Assembly: GCA_964489735.1 (NCBI GenBank)
Contig: CAZBAL010000005.1
Coordinates: forward strand, 1-64,000
Reading direction: 5' to 3'
DNA length: 64,000 nt
Source of the DNA: Andreesenia sp964489735
GTDB lineage: Bacteria > Bacillota > Clostridia > Tissierellales > Gottschalkiaceae
A model generated the notes under the pieces. The model did no database searches, was not told the origin of the DNA, and saw only the letters and a program-made list of their open reading frames with translations. Numbering within the stretch: position 1 is the first letter of the stretch; each line of letters begins with the position of its first letter. Both the position numbers and the translations under genes were made by a program. Shown here one piece after another: positions 34,034-44,285 of this stretch.

Positions 34034-37000
34034 CTAATTTTCAAAAGCAGAAAGTGTACTTCCCTCTGAAGTTATATCTATCTCTATTTTATCCGGTATT
34101 CGTTCTTTAAGTTCCTCAACATGCGATATGATTCCCACAATCCTTCCCTGATTCTGAATCTCTATGAGTGTATCAATTGCTGAATCAAGGGATTCAGAGT
34201 CTAAAGTTCCAAATCCTTCATCTATGAATATAGTGTCAAGTCCTATTCCGCCTGAATACATCTTAACGACATCGGAAAGTCCAAGTGCCATCGATAGCGA
34301 AGCTTTGAAGCTCTCTCCACCTGATAGTGTGGATATATCTCTTTTCTTAGAAGAATAGTAATCCAGTACTTCAAGATCTAAACCACTTTCAGAAACTCTG
34401 CTAGTAATGTCTTTTTTCCTGAAAATTTCATATCTCCCATCTGTCATCTTATTGAACCTCTGATTTGTAAACTCTAGAATTTCATCTAGATAGGTTGATA
34501 AGACATAAGCTTCAAAACTTGCATTTTTATTATTCTGTCTATTTGCAGCATCAGATAGATCTTTTATTTTTTCATATTCATCGATAGCAAGTTTATTAGA
34601 ATCATAATCATTTTTAATTTTTTCAGAATAAGATACTATCTTCTCATTCATGGAATTTATATTGTTTATGTTTTTCTCTAAAACTGCTTTCGCTTCAGAA
34701 CTTTCTTTAATCAGCTTTTCTAATTCGCTTAAATCTGTCTTCTGACCATCTCCAATACTGATAACCAAATCATTATAGAGTTTAGTGAGGAGGTTTAAGT
34801 TTTCTCTATATTTGGAAATATCCGCATTCATTTTTTTAAGCTCTTCTTCTTTTATTACACTGCTTCTGTATTCGTCTTCATATGAAAAGCCATTCTCTGT
34901 GATAGATTTCTGGAATAGTTCTTTTAGTTCTGACTTCCTCTGCTCTAGTTCTGCTTTTCTGTCGACCGTAGCTTTCATCTCGCCAGATTTTGATTCAATC
35001 TCTTTTTCCGTTTCTTTAAGAGTGCTGTCTTCCTCCTCAATCTTCTTGGAAAGTTCTTTTTCTCTTTGCATCTTGGAATCTTTTAATCGATTATATTCTG
35101 ACAGAAGATTCCCTTCTATCTTATCAGCATCTTCAGAGCCAAATATCTTCTCTTTTTCAGATTTGAATTTCATTTCACACTCATTGAGTTTAATGCTATT
35201 TTCACTGTATTCCTCATTCAAATACTGAAGTGTTTCCTTATTATCTCTATACTTCTTGTCTATTTCCTTGTTTAATGCTGATTTTTTCTCGATTTCTTCG
35301 ATCCTGTTTTCCACATCTTTTATTTCTCTTTTTAATTTTGATTCACTTTTACCAAAGTCCATGGTATATATCATCATATGCTTCTTGAGAGAATTGTAAT
35401 TTGCTCCATCTTCTATCTCTATTCCAAAGCTTTTGCATTCATCAGATATCTGGTTAGTCAGATTTTTGCCTCTACTGATATTTTCTTCTAATCTAGTTTC
35501 CAGTTGGATATAGCTGTTTTTTTCTGTCTGTAGAGCTTCTCTCTTTTTATCTCTCAATTCTTCTTTTCTATTGAGTTCTTCTTCTGTGACCTGGTTGTCA
35601 TTTTCTTCAACCTCAAAATCACTATGCTCTATAGAGCCACATACCGGACAAGATTCTCCTGATTTAAGCTCCCTTCTGAGTCTATATACCAACTGTTTAT
35701 TGTAATTCTTTTGCATTTCATTAAACTCTTTTTCGACTATTTTGAACTCATCTGTCAGTTCTTTAACTAGCTTTTCACTCTCACTCAAATCTTTTTTAAT
35801 TTTGCTGTATTCTCGCACTTCCGCATTCAAATCATTAAATCTTTCATTTAGTGAATTCAGTCTCTCTTTTTTAACTGCCAATTCACTTTTCTTTGATTTT
35901 AGTTCCTTTTCTTTATCCTCAAGAGTCTTTTTATCTGAATCTAATTTATCCTGATCTAAAATCTGTTTCCTCAGTGTTTCCGTTTCTTCAAACAGAGTTG
36001 TTCCTCTTGCTTTAAGTTTAGTCGAATGAACCCTTAGACGGTTGACCTCTTTATTTGCATCTTCCAGTTTTTCAACAGAGTCGCTCATTATCTCTAAGTT
36101 CTTTATCTCCTGAACCAGCTGATTTCTTTCTGCTCTCTCTTCTTTTCCCATTTCTATCTGAGCTTCTATAAATCTCAAATCAAGTTTTTTATTTCTAATG
36201 TCTTTTTCCAGCTTATTAATCAAGTCGATAGATGTGCTAAGCGAATCCTTTGCCTCAAGGTATCTGTCTTCCTTATCTTTTACACTGCTCGCTTTTTCAG
36301 CAATTTTATATCTTTTTTCCTTCTTTGCATATTCATCTTCTTTTGAAAGTTCAAGCTTCAGCTCTTTTTCTTTTCTATCTCTATCATCTATAAGCTTATT
36401 GACCAATTCAGCCTTACCTTTTTTCTGATTCAATTCAGAGATTTCAGCTTCAACATCTCTCAGTGTTTTTTCAATTTCTATAATACTATCATCATTCTTG
36501 TTCTTTATATCAGCATAAAACTCTATTCTTTTATCAATATCAACTTCTATTTTCTCTTCTTCAGCTACTTCTCGATTGAGATACAGGAAGTTTTCTTCTA
36601 TTCTTTTTTCTACATCTTTTATCTCTCGCTCTTTTTCTTTGGTCTTTACCTTAAGACCTTCCTGAACTTTGCTGCAGATTGATATGTCGAATAATTTCTG
36701 AAGAATTTCTTTTCTCTCTCTTGTATCTGATGAAATAACTTTTTTGAACTGTCCCTGTGGAATCATCATTATCTGTCTGAACTGTTCTACAGTAAGTCCT
36801 ATTATATTTTCAATTTCTTCTCTGACCTCATTCAGTCTTTCAAAAAATACTGTATCACCTTCTGAGTTTCTGTAGCTCAATACTGCTTCTTCCGACTTTT
36901 CTCTAGAACCTTCCCCTCTCAATTTCTTGACTTCCTGAGCGGGTAACCTTTTTATATTATATGGTTTACCTTTTACTTCAAAATCAAACTCTACGAAAGC

Positions 37001-37240
37001 CTCATCTTCTATACCAGCAAAGTCAGATTTGAAATTTTTAGAATCTCTCTCATATCCTCTTCCCTCTAAATTGCTTTTACCGTACAGTGCAAATGTTATC
37101 GCATCAAAGATTGTAGACTTTCCAGCTCCAGTTGGTCCTGTTATAAGAAAGAGAGATTTATCTCTGAGCTTCATAAAATCTATTTCAACCTTGCCTTTAT
37201 ATGGACCAAAGGCATTCATAACCAGCTTAATCGGTCTCAT
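34034..37240 (-). CDS. sbcC: exonuclease SbcC (SMC-like ATPase)
   Basis: SbcC with SbcD opens hairpins and trims blocked DNA ends. The 1068-residue protein has Walker A TGPTGAGKSTIFDA near residue 32 and long coiled coils interrupted at mid-length by the zinc hook SCPVCGS. Near the C-terminus are the signature LSGGESFKASLSMALGLSD and Walker B TIFIDEGFGTLD. ATG 37240 is chosen because GGGAGAG lies upstream. The start overlaps the end of sbcD by 14 bases. Confidence 0.94.
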   Translation of the reverse strand: MRPIKLVMNAFGPYKGKVEIDFMKLRDKSLFLITGPTGAGKSTIFDAITFALYGKSNLEGRGYERDSKNFKSDFAGIEDEAFVEFDFEVKGKPYNIKRLPAQEVKKLRGEGSREKSEEAVLSYRNSEGDTVFFERLNEVREEIENIIGLTVEQFRQIMMIPQGQFKKVISSDTRERKEILQKLFDISICSKVQEGLKVKTKEKEREIKDVEKRIEENFLYLNREVAEEEKIEVDIDKRIEFYADIKNKNDDSIIEIEKTLRDVEAEISELNQKKGKAELVNKLIDDRDRKEKELKLELSKEDEYAKKEKRYKIAEKASSVKDKEDRYLEAKDSLSTSIDLINKLEKDIRNKKLDLRFIEAQIEMGKEERAERNQLVQEIKNLEIMSDSVEKLEDANKEVNRLRVHSTKLKARGTTLFEETETLRKQILDQDKLDSDKKTLEDKEKELKSKKSELAVKKERLNSLNERFNDLNAEVREYSKIKKDLSESEKLVKELTDEFKIVEKEFNEMQKNYNKQLVYRLRRELKSGESCPVCGSIEHSDFEVEENDNQVTEEELNRKEELRDKKREALQTEKNSYIQLETRLEENISRGKNLTNQISDECKSFGIEIEDGANYNSLKKHMMIYTMDFGKSESKLKREIKDVENRIEEIEKKSALNKEIDKKYRDNKETLQYLNEEYSENSIKLNECEMKFKSEKEKIFGSEDADKIEGNLLSEYNRLKDSKMQREKELSKKIEEEDSTLKETEKEIESKSGEMKATVDRKAELEQRKSELKELFQKSITENGFSYEDEYRSSVIKEEELKKMNADISKYRENLNLLTKLYNDLVISIGDGQKTDLSELEKLIKESSEAKAVLEKNINNINSMNEKIVSYSEKIKNDYDSNKLAIDEYEKIKDLSDAANRQNNKNASFEAYVLSTYLDEILEFTNQRFNKMTDGRYEIFRKKDITSRVSESGLDLEVLDYYSSKKRDISTLSGGESFKASLSMALGLSDVVKMYSGGIGLDTIFIDEGFGTLDSESLDSAIDTLIEIQNQGRIVGIISHVEELKERIPDKIEIDITSEGSTLSAFEN

Positions 37241-38522
37241 CAAAAACTCTCCCTTCCAATTCATCTTTCAAATTCTCTATTATTTCTCTTTTATCATCAG
37301 TAAACTCTTTATTGGTAGAATACTCATAGAAATCTTTAAACAATCCTATAATATCTTTTCTTTTTAGCTTATCTTTGATTTCCTTGCTGTAGCTGCCCTC
37401 TATAGTCTCTTCTCTGACTATCTCCAGATGCAGTAAATTCTCAAACACTTTGTTAAGCCTAGCTTTAGGTTCATATACTTCCCCCTTAACCATGAGTCTA
37501 ACCATTATATAATCATCCGTAGGATTATATTTCAAAAGCTCTTCCATAGTTCCCTCTATTATCTTTACATCTTTTGATGGATATATTTCTCTAAGAACTA
37601 TCTCTGTATTTCCTTTTTCTCTCATTACGATTTCAATATATCCTTTTTTCTGATTCTGTTCTGAGAACGAATACTTCATAAGAGAGCCGGAGTACATTAT
37701 ATTTTCTGATTTCACCTTCTGCGGACCATGAAGATGTCCCAAAGCAGTATAATCAAAGTCCATAAAGTGCTTTGCATCTATATAGTCCGTTCCCCCTATC
37801 GATAGAGGTCTTTCAGAGCTGCTGACTATCAGATTTTCAGCAGCTTTTTTATACTGCTCTTTTTTACTGCCTTCTGAATAACCGTCCGATAGTGAATCAG
37901 AATCCACATATGATGAATTAGCTGAGTCAGACAACTCAGATTTCTCTTCATTGAGTTTATCTTTTGAATTATCTGAGGACATATTTACTATAAAGCCGTG
38001 ATATATAGCTATATTTCTTTCTTCTTTGTTCAGATTTGAATTTGATATCTCAATCAGTGATTCAGCCAGCTTATCAAAGCTGTCAATCTCAGCATTATCA
38101 ACTTCATTTCGACCTCTAGCAATTGACATGAAAGGATACGGATAAAAATTCACTTTGCCATACTCATCTTCAAGCACTATAGGTTCTTTTATATATCTGA
38201 AGTCTGTGACCATATATAAGCCATTCCTAGTAAATAGTTCATTTCCAAAAGACAGTCTGTCAGAGCTATCATGATTTCCAGAAATAATGATCATCTTAAT
38301 ATTTCTCGATATTATTTCATTGATCGCATTGTTTAACAGCTCTATTGCCTCAATTCTAGGAATTGTAGTGTCATAGATATCACCTGCAACTATTATCACA
38401 TCAGGCTTCTCTCTATCTATATCCTCAATAAACTTATCTAGGACTTCCTTTTGTTCTTCTATTAAATTTTCTTTATGTAATAGCTTTCCTATGTGCCAGT
38501 CTGCTGTGTGAAATATTTTCAT
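37227..38522 (-). CDS. sbcD: exonuclease SbcD (Mre11-like), with acidic linker insertion
   Basis: The nuclease partner of SbcC. Metal motifs are all present: HTADWHIGK, VAGDIYDT, ISGNHDSSDR, and the later TALGHLHGPQKV. Length is 431 residues. Between IAIYHGFIVNM and SSERPLSIGGTDYIDA lies an extra Ser/Asp/Glu-rich stretch of roughly 40 residues (about 176-220) that I would not expect in SbcD; it looks disordered. It overlaps sbcC by 14 bases, so the pair is coupled. Confidence 0.93.
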   Translation of the reverse strand: MKIFHTADWHIGKLLHKENLIEEQKEVLDKFIEDIDREKPDVIIVAGDIYDTTIPRIEAIELLNNAINEIISRNIKMIIISGNHDSSDRLSFGNELFTRNGLYMVTDFRYIKEPIVLEDEYGKVNFYPYPFMSIARGRNEVDNAEIDSFDKLAESLIEISNSNLNKEERNIAIYHGFIVNMSSDNSKDKLNEEKSELSDSANSSYVDSDSLSDGYSEGSKKEQYKKAAENLIVSSSERPLSIGGTDYIDAKHFMDFDYTALGHLHGPQKVKSENIMYSGSLMKYSFSEQNQKKGYIEIVMREKGNTEIVLREIYPSKDVKIIEGTMEELLKYNPTDDYIMVRLMVKGEVYEPKARLNKVFENLLHLEIVREETIEGSYSKEIKDKLKRKDIIGLFKDFYEYSTNKEFTDDKREIIENLKDELEGRVFDETD

Positions 38523-38587
38523 GTCATTCTCCTTTCAACCTAATATATCAATTTTATAGTCAATATCTTTCTCTGTCAAATAAGAAA

Positions 38588-38629
38588 ACAGCCTCCAAAG
38601 AAGCACTGTTTATGCTCTTTGGAAGCTGT
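38588..38629 (-). terminator. terminator after ppsA
   Basis: ACAGCTTCCAAAGA pairs with TCTTTGGAGGCTGT on the minus strand, followed by TTTCTTATTT. It lies between ppsA and sbcD and separates the two units. Confidence 0.85.
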
Positions 38630-38680
38630 CTAAACTATATAAATTTTCTATTATATTTTTCAAATAATTATCTTACTTAA

Positions 38681-41050
38681 TTATTTTTGCTCTCTTAATT
38701 TCTTAAGAATCATTCTTTGCTCAACACCAGCAACTAGTCTTCTAGTATATGCTACAGTGTCTGGGTTAACAGATATACTGTCTATACCACATTCAACAAG
38801 GAATTCAGCAAACTCTGGGTAAGTTGATGGTCCTTGACCACAGATTGAAACTGTCTTACCGTATTTGTGAGCCGCTTCTATAAGCTGTTTTATAGCTGAT
38901 TTTACTGCTTCATTTCTCTCATCGAAGTATCCCATATCATTAAGGATTCCTGAGTCTCTGTCAGCTCCCATTATAAGCTGAGTTAAGTCGTTTGATCCGA
39001 TACTGAATCCATCAACCATTTGAGCGAATTCTTCAGCTTGGAATATTACTGAAGGAACTTCAGCCATTATCCAGATTTTGAAGTTCTTATCTTGAACTAA
39101 TCCTTCGCTAGCCATTATCTCTTTAACTGTTTCAAGTTCCCAAGTAGTTCTAACGAATGGAAGCATTACGTTTACATTTATCAGTCCGTATTCTTCTCTA
39201 ACTTTTTTAATAGCTTTACATTCAAGCTTGAATCCTTCTATATATTCAGGTGAGATATATCTTGAAACACCTCTCCATCCTATCATTGGGTTAGCTTCTA
39301 TCGGCTCAACTTCGTCTCCACCTTTAAGTCCTCTGAACTCATTAGTTCTGAAGTCACTTAATCTAACTGTAACAGGTCTTGGATAAAGTTCTGTTGCAAC
39401 CTTAGTAACTGCTTCTGAGAATTTCTCTATGAATAGATCTTCTTCACCAACTTTTAACAGGTACATTGGGTGAGCTCCTACTGCATTTGTAAATACAAGC
39501 TCAGTTCTCATAAGACCAATTCCATCCATTGGAAGATCTTTATATCTGTCTATTAAATCTGGCTCTCCAAGATTCATGTATATCTTAGTTCCAGTTATAG
39601 GTGCTGTCAATTGCTCAAGAAGTGCATGGCTTACACCTACACCTTCTGCTTCCGCTCCTGCTTTTTCTTCTTGTTTTTCCTGAAGTACTATACCTTCATA
39701 TACTACTCCTCTTGTAGCATCAACTGTAACTTCCATTCCATTTTCAAGTACTTCACTAGCATTTTTAGCTCCAACTATACATGGAATTCCAAGCTCTCTT
39801 GATACGATTGCTGCGTGACAAGTTCTTCCACCCTCATCAGTAACAACAGCCGCAGCTTTTTTCATTGCTGGAACCATGTCTGGGTTAGTCATTACAGTTA
39901 CAAGTATATCTCCATCGTCTACTAATTCCATTTCTGAAATATCTTTTATATTTTTAACTTTTCCGCTTCCAATTCCTGGTGAAGCTCCAAGTCCTTTTGC
40001 TATCATCTTTAATTCTCTTCCACCTTGACCAGTGTCAACGCTAGCTGCTGCTGCGTTTTCATCTAGAGTAGTTATTGGTCTTGACTGAAGAATATAAAGT
40101 TCATTAGTGTCTCCATCTAACGCCCACTCTATATCTTGAGGTGAATTATAAAGTTCCTCTATCTTCATACCGTAATCAGCAAGCTTTTTAACTTCTTCAT
40201 CTGTAATTGACTGCTTAGTCACAAACTCTTTTCCTAATACTTCAGAAACATCTTTTTCTTCAGTTCCAACGTCATCTGTTCTCTTAACAACCATAGTAAC
40301 TTTGTCAGCTATTTCTCTTTCAATTATAGATTCTGACTTCTTGCTGTATATGAAATCATCTGGAGTAACCATTCCTGAAACAACTGCTTCTCCAAGTCCC
40401 CAGCTTGAGTTTATCATTATTTCATCTTTATTGCTGTTTATTGGGTTAGCAGTGAACATAACACCAGCAACTTTAGACTCAACCATTTTTTGAACAACTA
40501 CTGAAAGTGCAACTTCAGCGTGATCAAACTCTTGGTAGTGTCTGTAATAAATTGCTCTTGCTGTCCATAGTGATGCCCAGCATCTCTTTATATGAGCTTT
40601 TACTTCATCAATACCACTGATGTGAAGATAAGTATCCTGCTGTCCTGCAAATGAAGCATCTGGTAAGTCCTCTGCTGTTGCTGATGATCTTATTGCAACC
40701 TGTCCATCAGTAACTCCGATTTTCTTATTGAACTCTTCATAAGCTTCTACTATCTCTTTCTCAATATCTGCAGGTATGTCTTTTCTTATTATAAGCGCTC
40801 TTATTCCAGCACTTCTTTCTTGAAGTTGAACAGCATCATCAACATCTAAATCTGAAAGTTCTGCTAATATCTCTTTTTGAAGATCCGATTTCTCAATGAA
40901 ATCTGAATATGCCGGTGCAGTAACACAGAATCCTGGTGGTACGTCTACACCTTTAATTGTCAACTCTCCTAAGTTAGCTCCTTTTCCACCAACTAGAGGT
41001 ATATCTTCTTTGTCGATTTCATTGAACCATCTAATGTACTTATAACTCAC
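38681..41050 (-). CDS. ppsA: phosphoenolpyruvate synthase
   Basis: PpsA makes phosphoenolpyruvate from pyruvate and ATP, feeding gluconeogenesis. The 789-residue protein has an N-terminal ATP-grasp domain (VGGKGANLGEL, AIRSSATAEDLPDASFAGQQDTYL), the phosphohistidine domain GGRTCHAAIVSRELGIP (about 420) and a C-terminal PEP-binding domain with the active-site SICGQGPS. Translation starts at GTG 41050, after GAGGAG 7 bases upstream; the upstream extension contains that site. The promoter carries a long palindrome. Confidence 0.95.
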   Translation of the reverse strand: MSYKYIRWFNEIDKEDIPLVGGKGANLGELTIKGVDVPPGFCVTAPAYSDFIEKSDLQKEILAELSDLDVDDAVQLQERSAGIRALIIRKDIPADIEKEIVEAYEEFNKKIGVTDGQVAIRSSATAEDLPDASFAGQQDTYLHISGIDEVKAHIKRCWASLWTARAIYYRHYQEFDHAEVALSVVVQKMVESKVAGVMFTANPINSNKDEIMINSSWGLGEAVVSGMVTPDDFIYSKKSESIIEREIADKVTMVVKRTDDVGTEEKDVSEVLGKEFVTKQSITDEEVKKLADYGMKIEELYNSPQDIEWALDGDTNELYILQSRPITTLDENAAAASVDTGQGGRELKMIAKGLGASPGIGSGKVKNIKDISEMELVDDGDILVTVMTNPDMVPAMKKAAAVVTDEGGRTCHAAIVSRELGIPCIVGAKNASEVLENGMEVTVDATRGVVYEGIVLQEKQEEKAGAEAEGVGVSHALLEQLTAPITGTKIYMNLGEPDLIDRYKDLPMDGIGLMRTELVFTNAVGAHPMYLLKVGEEDLFIEKFSEAVTKVATELYPRPVTVRLSDFRTNEFRGLKGGDEVEPIEANPMIGWRGVSRYISPEYIEGFKLECKAIKKVREEYGLINVNVMLPFVRTTWELETVKEIMASEGLVQDKNFKIWIMAEVPSVIFQAEEFAQMVDGFSIGSNDLTQLIMGADRDSGILNDMGYFDERNEAVKSAIKQLIEAAHKYGKTVSICGQGPSTYPEFAEFLVECGIDSISVNPDTVAYTRRLVAGVEQRMILKKLREQK

Positions 41051-41121
41051 GTAAATTCTCCTCTCATTAACCAATTGTATAATATTTATATTAGTGTAAA
41101 TTTAATCTCCAATTCAAATAT

Positions 41122-41150
41122 ATTATAACATATATAATTATATATGTTAT
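41122..41150 (-). promoter_or_regulatory. ppsA promoter with a 26-base palindrome
   Basis: Minus-strand extended -10 TGTTATAAT (-10 at 41122-41127) overlaps a perfect 26-base palindrome at 41125-41150 (half-site ATAACATATATAA). The palindrome spans the region from the -10 to the -35 position (ATAACA, 41145-41150), where a dimeric repressor would block polymerase. The regulator is not identifiable. Confidence 0.65.
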
Positions 41151-41298
41151 CCTTTTTTTATGTTTTTTTGTGAAAACACTGTTTATTTTTGAATTTATTC
41201 TAATTTCTTTAGATTAACACACTATTATTAACATATATATTCATTTGTGTCATACTATATCTCTGCTTTTTGTTTTTGTGTTATTCTTTTTTAAGGAT

Positions 41299-42702
41299 TT
41301 ATTCCGCATTATTTGCTTTTATATTAGTTGCTGTCATTATTTCATAAAAAGCCCAATGGGATTTATTCAAATCTTTAAATCTTCTCATACTGAAATAATT
41401 AGTATCAATATACTCATTATCTATTACGTAGCCTATAACATTATTAACCATCTTTACAGCTTCTGCTCTAGTTATTGGATTTTCAGGTTTAAAGCTGTTA
41501 TCACTATAGCCGTTTACCCATTTTCTATTCTTCATCTTTAGAATATCTGATTCGGCCCAGTGTCCTTTAATATCTGTGAAACTCATTTCTGATTTTTCTT
41601 TAAGTTCTTTTACCCTTGATATAATAGAAGCAAATTCAGCTCTAGTTATATTATCATCCGGCCTGAAACTACCATCCTTATAACCCTTTATCAGATCTGC
41701 TTCCTGCATATAACCGATTACATTATAGTACCACGTCTGATTATCTACATCAGAATAATCAGAATTGTATTCTTGTGCCGAATCATAATCTGTAAGCGCC
41801 CTTGAAATTATAGTAGCAGCCTCAGCTCTGGTTATTTTATTATCTGGTCTGAATTCATCGTTATGGTATCCTGTTATATAGCCCTGTCCCTCTGGATTTA
41901 TAGGCTTTGAAGTGATAACATAACCACCTGAATTGTTGCTCGAGCTTCCCAGTATATTATCTATTCCTTCTGTGTTTTCTTCTGCTCTGTGGGTTATTCT
42001 ATACTCTTCACCGGAGTCTGCAAAATATACAAAATCACCGGAACTTGCTACATAGTCTGTGTATTCTTCTAAACTGAAGCCGTTCTTAAACATGATCTCA
42101 GAATGAGGATACCCCACATACCTAAAGTGCCACGGCTCATAATTTATTCCAGTTATATGCTTTTTATCACTATCGTATCTGAGAATAAAGCCATATTTGT
42201 AAGAATTATTTCTTAACCATAAACCAGCAGAAGTATCTCCAAAACTAGTATATAGATTTCCATCCAGGCTCACATCAACTGCTAACCCTGTCTGGTGTTC
42301 ACTGTGTCCAGGTACTGCTATGTTCGATTTTGTAATATTATAAGCATCTTCATAGCTGTGCCCCATTCGTATATAGTTGTTAAGATCTCTATCGAACAAT
42401 GTTTTTTGATAAGAATACGATCTATAGCCGCTTATTGCCATAAGTCCATATATTCCTTCTGCTCTCATTTGAGCATTCATTGCCGCATAAGAATTAACAG
42501 CTTCTTGTCTCATATTTACAATTCTCGTCGTAGGAGCATAGTTCCCAATATTATCTGTATCCTTCGGTTCATACTGCTCTCCCACTGGATGAGCTTCGTT
42601 TACCAATATCAAAAAGTCATTCGACTCAGCAAATGAATACGTACCCACCATGATCATTGTTGCTGCGGTAACCCCAGCAACCTTTGCTATTATTCTTTTC
42701 AT
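41299..42702 (-). CDS. secreted VanY-type D-Ala-D-Ala carboxypeptidase with three SLH domains
   Basis: The 467-residue exported protein has an N-terminal signal (VAGVTAATMIMVGTYSFA). A VanY/DD-peptidase domain at about 30-210 carries the zinc motif SEHQTGLAVDVS and the second site YEPWHFRYVG. Three S-layer homology domains follow (about 275-467), each with a TRAEA- or TRAEF-type motif. It should trim peptidoglycan stem peptides at the cell surface while held to secondary wall polymer. It is a single gene. The SLH anchor suggests that the organism uses SLH-type wall attachment. Confidence 0.93.
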   Translation of the reverse strand: MKRIIAKVAGVTAATMIMVGTYSFAESNDFLILVNEAHPVGEQYEPKDTDNIGNYAPTTRIVNMRQEAVNSYAAMNAQMRAEGIYGLMAISGYRSYSYQKTLFDRDLNNYIRMGHSYEDAYNITKSNIAVPGHSEHQTGLAVDVSLDGNLYTSFGDTSAGLWLRNNSYKYGFILRYDSDKKHITGINYEPWHFRYVGYPHSEIMFKNGFSLEEYTDYVASSGDFVYFADSGEEYRITHRAEENTEGIDNILGSSSNNSGGYVITSKPINPEGQGYITGYHNDEFRPDNKITRAEAATIISRALTDYDSAQEYNSDYSDVDNQTWYYNVIGYMQEADLIKGYKDGSFRPDDNITRAEFASIISRVKELKEKSEMSFTDIKGHWAESDILKMKNRKWVNGYSDNSFKPENPITRAEAVKMVNNVIGYVIDNEYIDTNYFSMRRFKDLNKSHWAFYEIMTATNIKANNAE

Positions 42703-42835
42703 ACCAATTCCTCTTCTCTAATTTTACAGAATTTTTTCATAGCTAAAGTTACATGTATCTATTATATTTACCCTTTATTTGTGTGAAAAAATGCAAAATT
42801 CAATATTAATTCAATACAAAATGCTTAAGGAAAAA

Positions 42836-42922
42836 AAGCAAATAAACCATATGTTTTTTTAATTTCAGATATCAGATTATTGAATCTATTTCTCGAAATC
42901 AATACATATGGGATATTTGCTT
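42836..42922 (-). terminator. long structured hairpin downstream of metY
   Basis: AAGCAAATATCCCATATGT pairs with ACATATGGTTTATTTGCTT (17 of 19 positions) around a 49-base loop that contains a smaller AGATT/AATCT stem. On the minus strand TTTTTT follows. It is the only signal in 42703-43013, where no gene was found, and is probably the metY terminator. Confidence 0.7.
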
Positions 42923-43013
42923 CTTTCATATCTTTTTTATTATATTTATTTGAAAAACTTAAAGCAATAGTAGCTTTACTATATTTGTTCCAGTTATTTA
43001 CTAATTATTTTAT

Positions 43014-44285
43014 CTACTTGCTAACTGCTGCAAATCCTTTTTCAAGATCTGCAATTATATCATCAATATTTTCAAGTCCCACAGAAAGTCTTATCATTCC
43101 AGGATTGATTCCTGCTGCTACAAGCTGCTCATCAGTAAGCTGTCTATGTGTAGCTGATGCCGGGTGCAGTACCAGAGTTCTATTACATGCAACATGGACC
43201 ACATTACTTGCAAGCTCAAGAGCATCCATGAATTTCACAGCTGCTTCTTTACCGCCTTTTATGGTGAATGAAATAACTCCACTGCATCCATCTGGAAGAT
43301 ACTTGTCTTTGAGCTTTTTATCCTGATGTGAATCTAGATATGGATAATTTACAGATTCAACTAAATCAGAGCTTTCTAAGAACTCTGCCGCTTTTTCTGC
43401 GTTTCTGCTATATCTCTCCATTCTAACTGCCAGTGTATCCAGTCCCAGGTTCAATAAAAATGCAGCATGAGCTGAAGGATATGCTCCTAAATCTCTCATA
43501 AGCTGAACTCTAGCTTTAGTAATATAAGCTGCTTCCGCAAAAGCCTCAGTGTAAACAATTCCATGGTACGACTCATCTGGCTCTGTAAATTCTGGGAAAT
43601 TTCCGTTAGTCCAGTCGAATTTTCCACTGTCAACAATAACTCCTCCAACCTGAACTGCATGACCGTCCATATATTTTGTTGTCGAGTGAATTACAATATC
43701 AGCACCGTGCTCAATTGGTCTGCAAAGCACAGGCGTAGCAAAAGTATTATCTATTATAAGTGGCACATTATTATCATGTGCTACTTTAGCAAATTTCTCA
43801 ATATCTAAAACTCTAAGTGCAGGGTTGGCTAAAGTCTCTCCAAATACAGCCTTAGTATTAGGCTTAAATGCCTTTTGAATCTCCTCAGCTGAAGCATCCG
43901 GATCAACAAAAATACACTCTATTCCAAATCTCTTGAATGTAACTGCAAATAAGTTTATTGTTCCTCCATATATTGTGGAAGCACAGATAAAACTATCTCC
44001 TGATTTCAGTATATTCATTATTGAAATAAGTGATGCGGCCTGTCCTGAAGTAGTGCAAAGAGCTCCAACTCCACCTTCTAATGCTGCTATTTTTTCTTCT
44101 ACAAATCCAACAGATGGATTCGATATTCTTGAGTACATATGACCAGGTACAGAAAGGTCAAAAAGATCACCTATATGCTCTGTTGAATCATAAGTGAAAG
44201 TTGTACTTTGATATATTGGCATGTACATAGGTTCACCATTTTCCGGCTTATATCCCTCATGTATTAGTTTAGTTTCTATTTTCAT
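43014..44285 (-). CDS. metY: O-acetylhomoserine sulfhydrylase-type Cys/Met PLP enzyme
   Basis: The 423-residue PLP enzyme of the Cys/Met metabolism family would make homocysteine from O-acetylhomoserine and sulfide. The PLP lysine lies in IHSTTKYMDGHAVQVGG (about 205), with SGQAASLISIMNIL and YSRISNPSVGFVEEKIA upstream. A methionine gamma-lyase is the main alternative; the long 'DWTNGNFPEFTEPDESYHG' insertion favours the MetY type. GGGGTGAT precedes the ATG. Upstream is an inverted repeat, CTAGATTTAC/GTAAATCTAG (44342-44411), of unknown role. Confidence 0.9.
   Translation of the reverse strand: MKIETKLIHEGYKPENGEPMYMPIYQSTTFTYDSTEHIGDLFDLSVPGHMYSRISNPSVGFVEEKIAALEGGVGALCTTSGQAASLISIMNILKSGDSFICASTIYGGTINLFAVTFKRFGIECIFVDPDASAEEIQKAFKPNTKAVFGETLANPALRVLDIEKFAKVAHDNNVPLIIDNTFATPVLCRPIEHGADIVIHSTTKYMDGHAVQVGGVIVDSGKFDWTNGNFPEFTEPDESYHGIVYTEAFAEAAYITKARVQLMRDLGAYPSAHAAFLLNLGLDTLAVRMERYSRNAEKAAEFLESSDLVESVNYPYLDSHQDKKLKDKYLPDGCSGVISFTIKGGKEAAVKFMDALELASNVVHVACNRTLVLHPASATHRQLTDEQLVAAGINPGMIRLSVGLENIDDIIADLEKGFAAVSK

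Noticed and set aside
34164..36428. Several plus-strand frames of 60-150 codons inside sbcC, and similar antisense frames in other genes
   Set aside because: They are Ser/Phe-rich shadows of the AT-rich Lys/Glu coding strand, without ribosome sites or recognisable domains.
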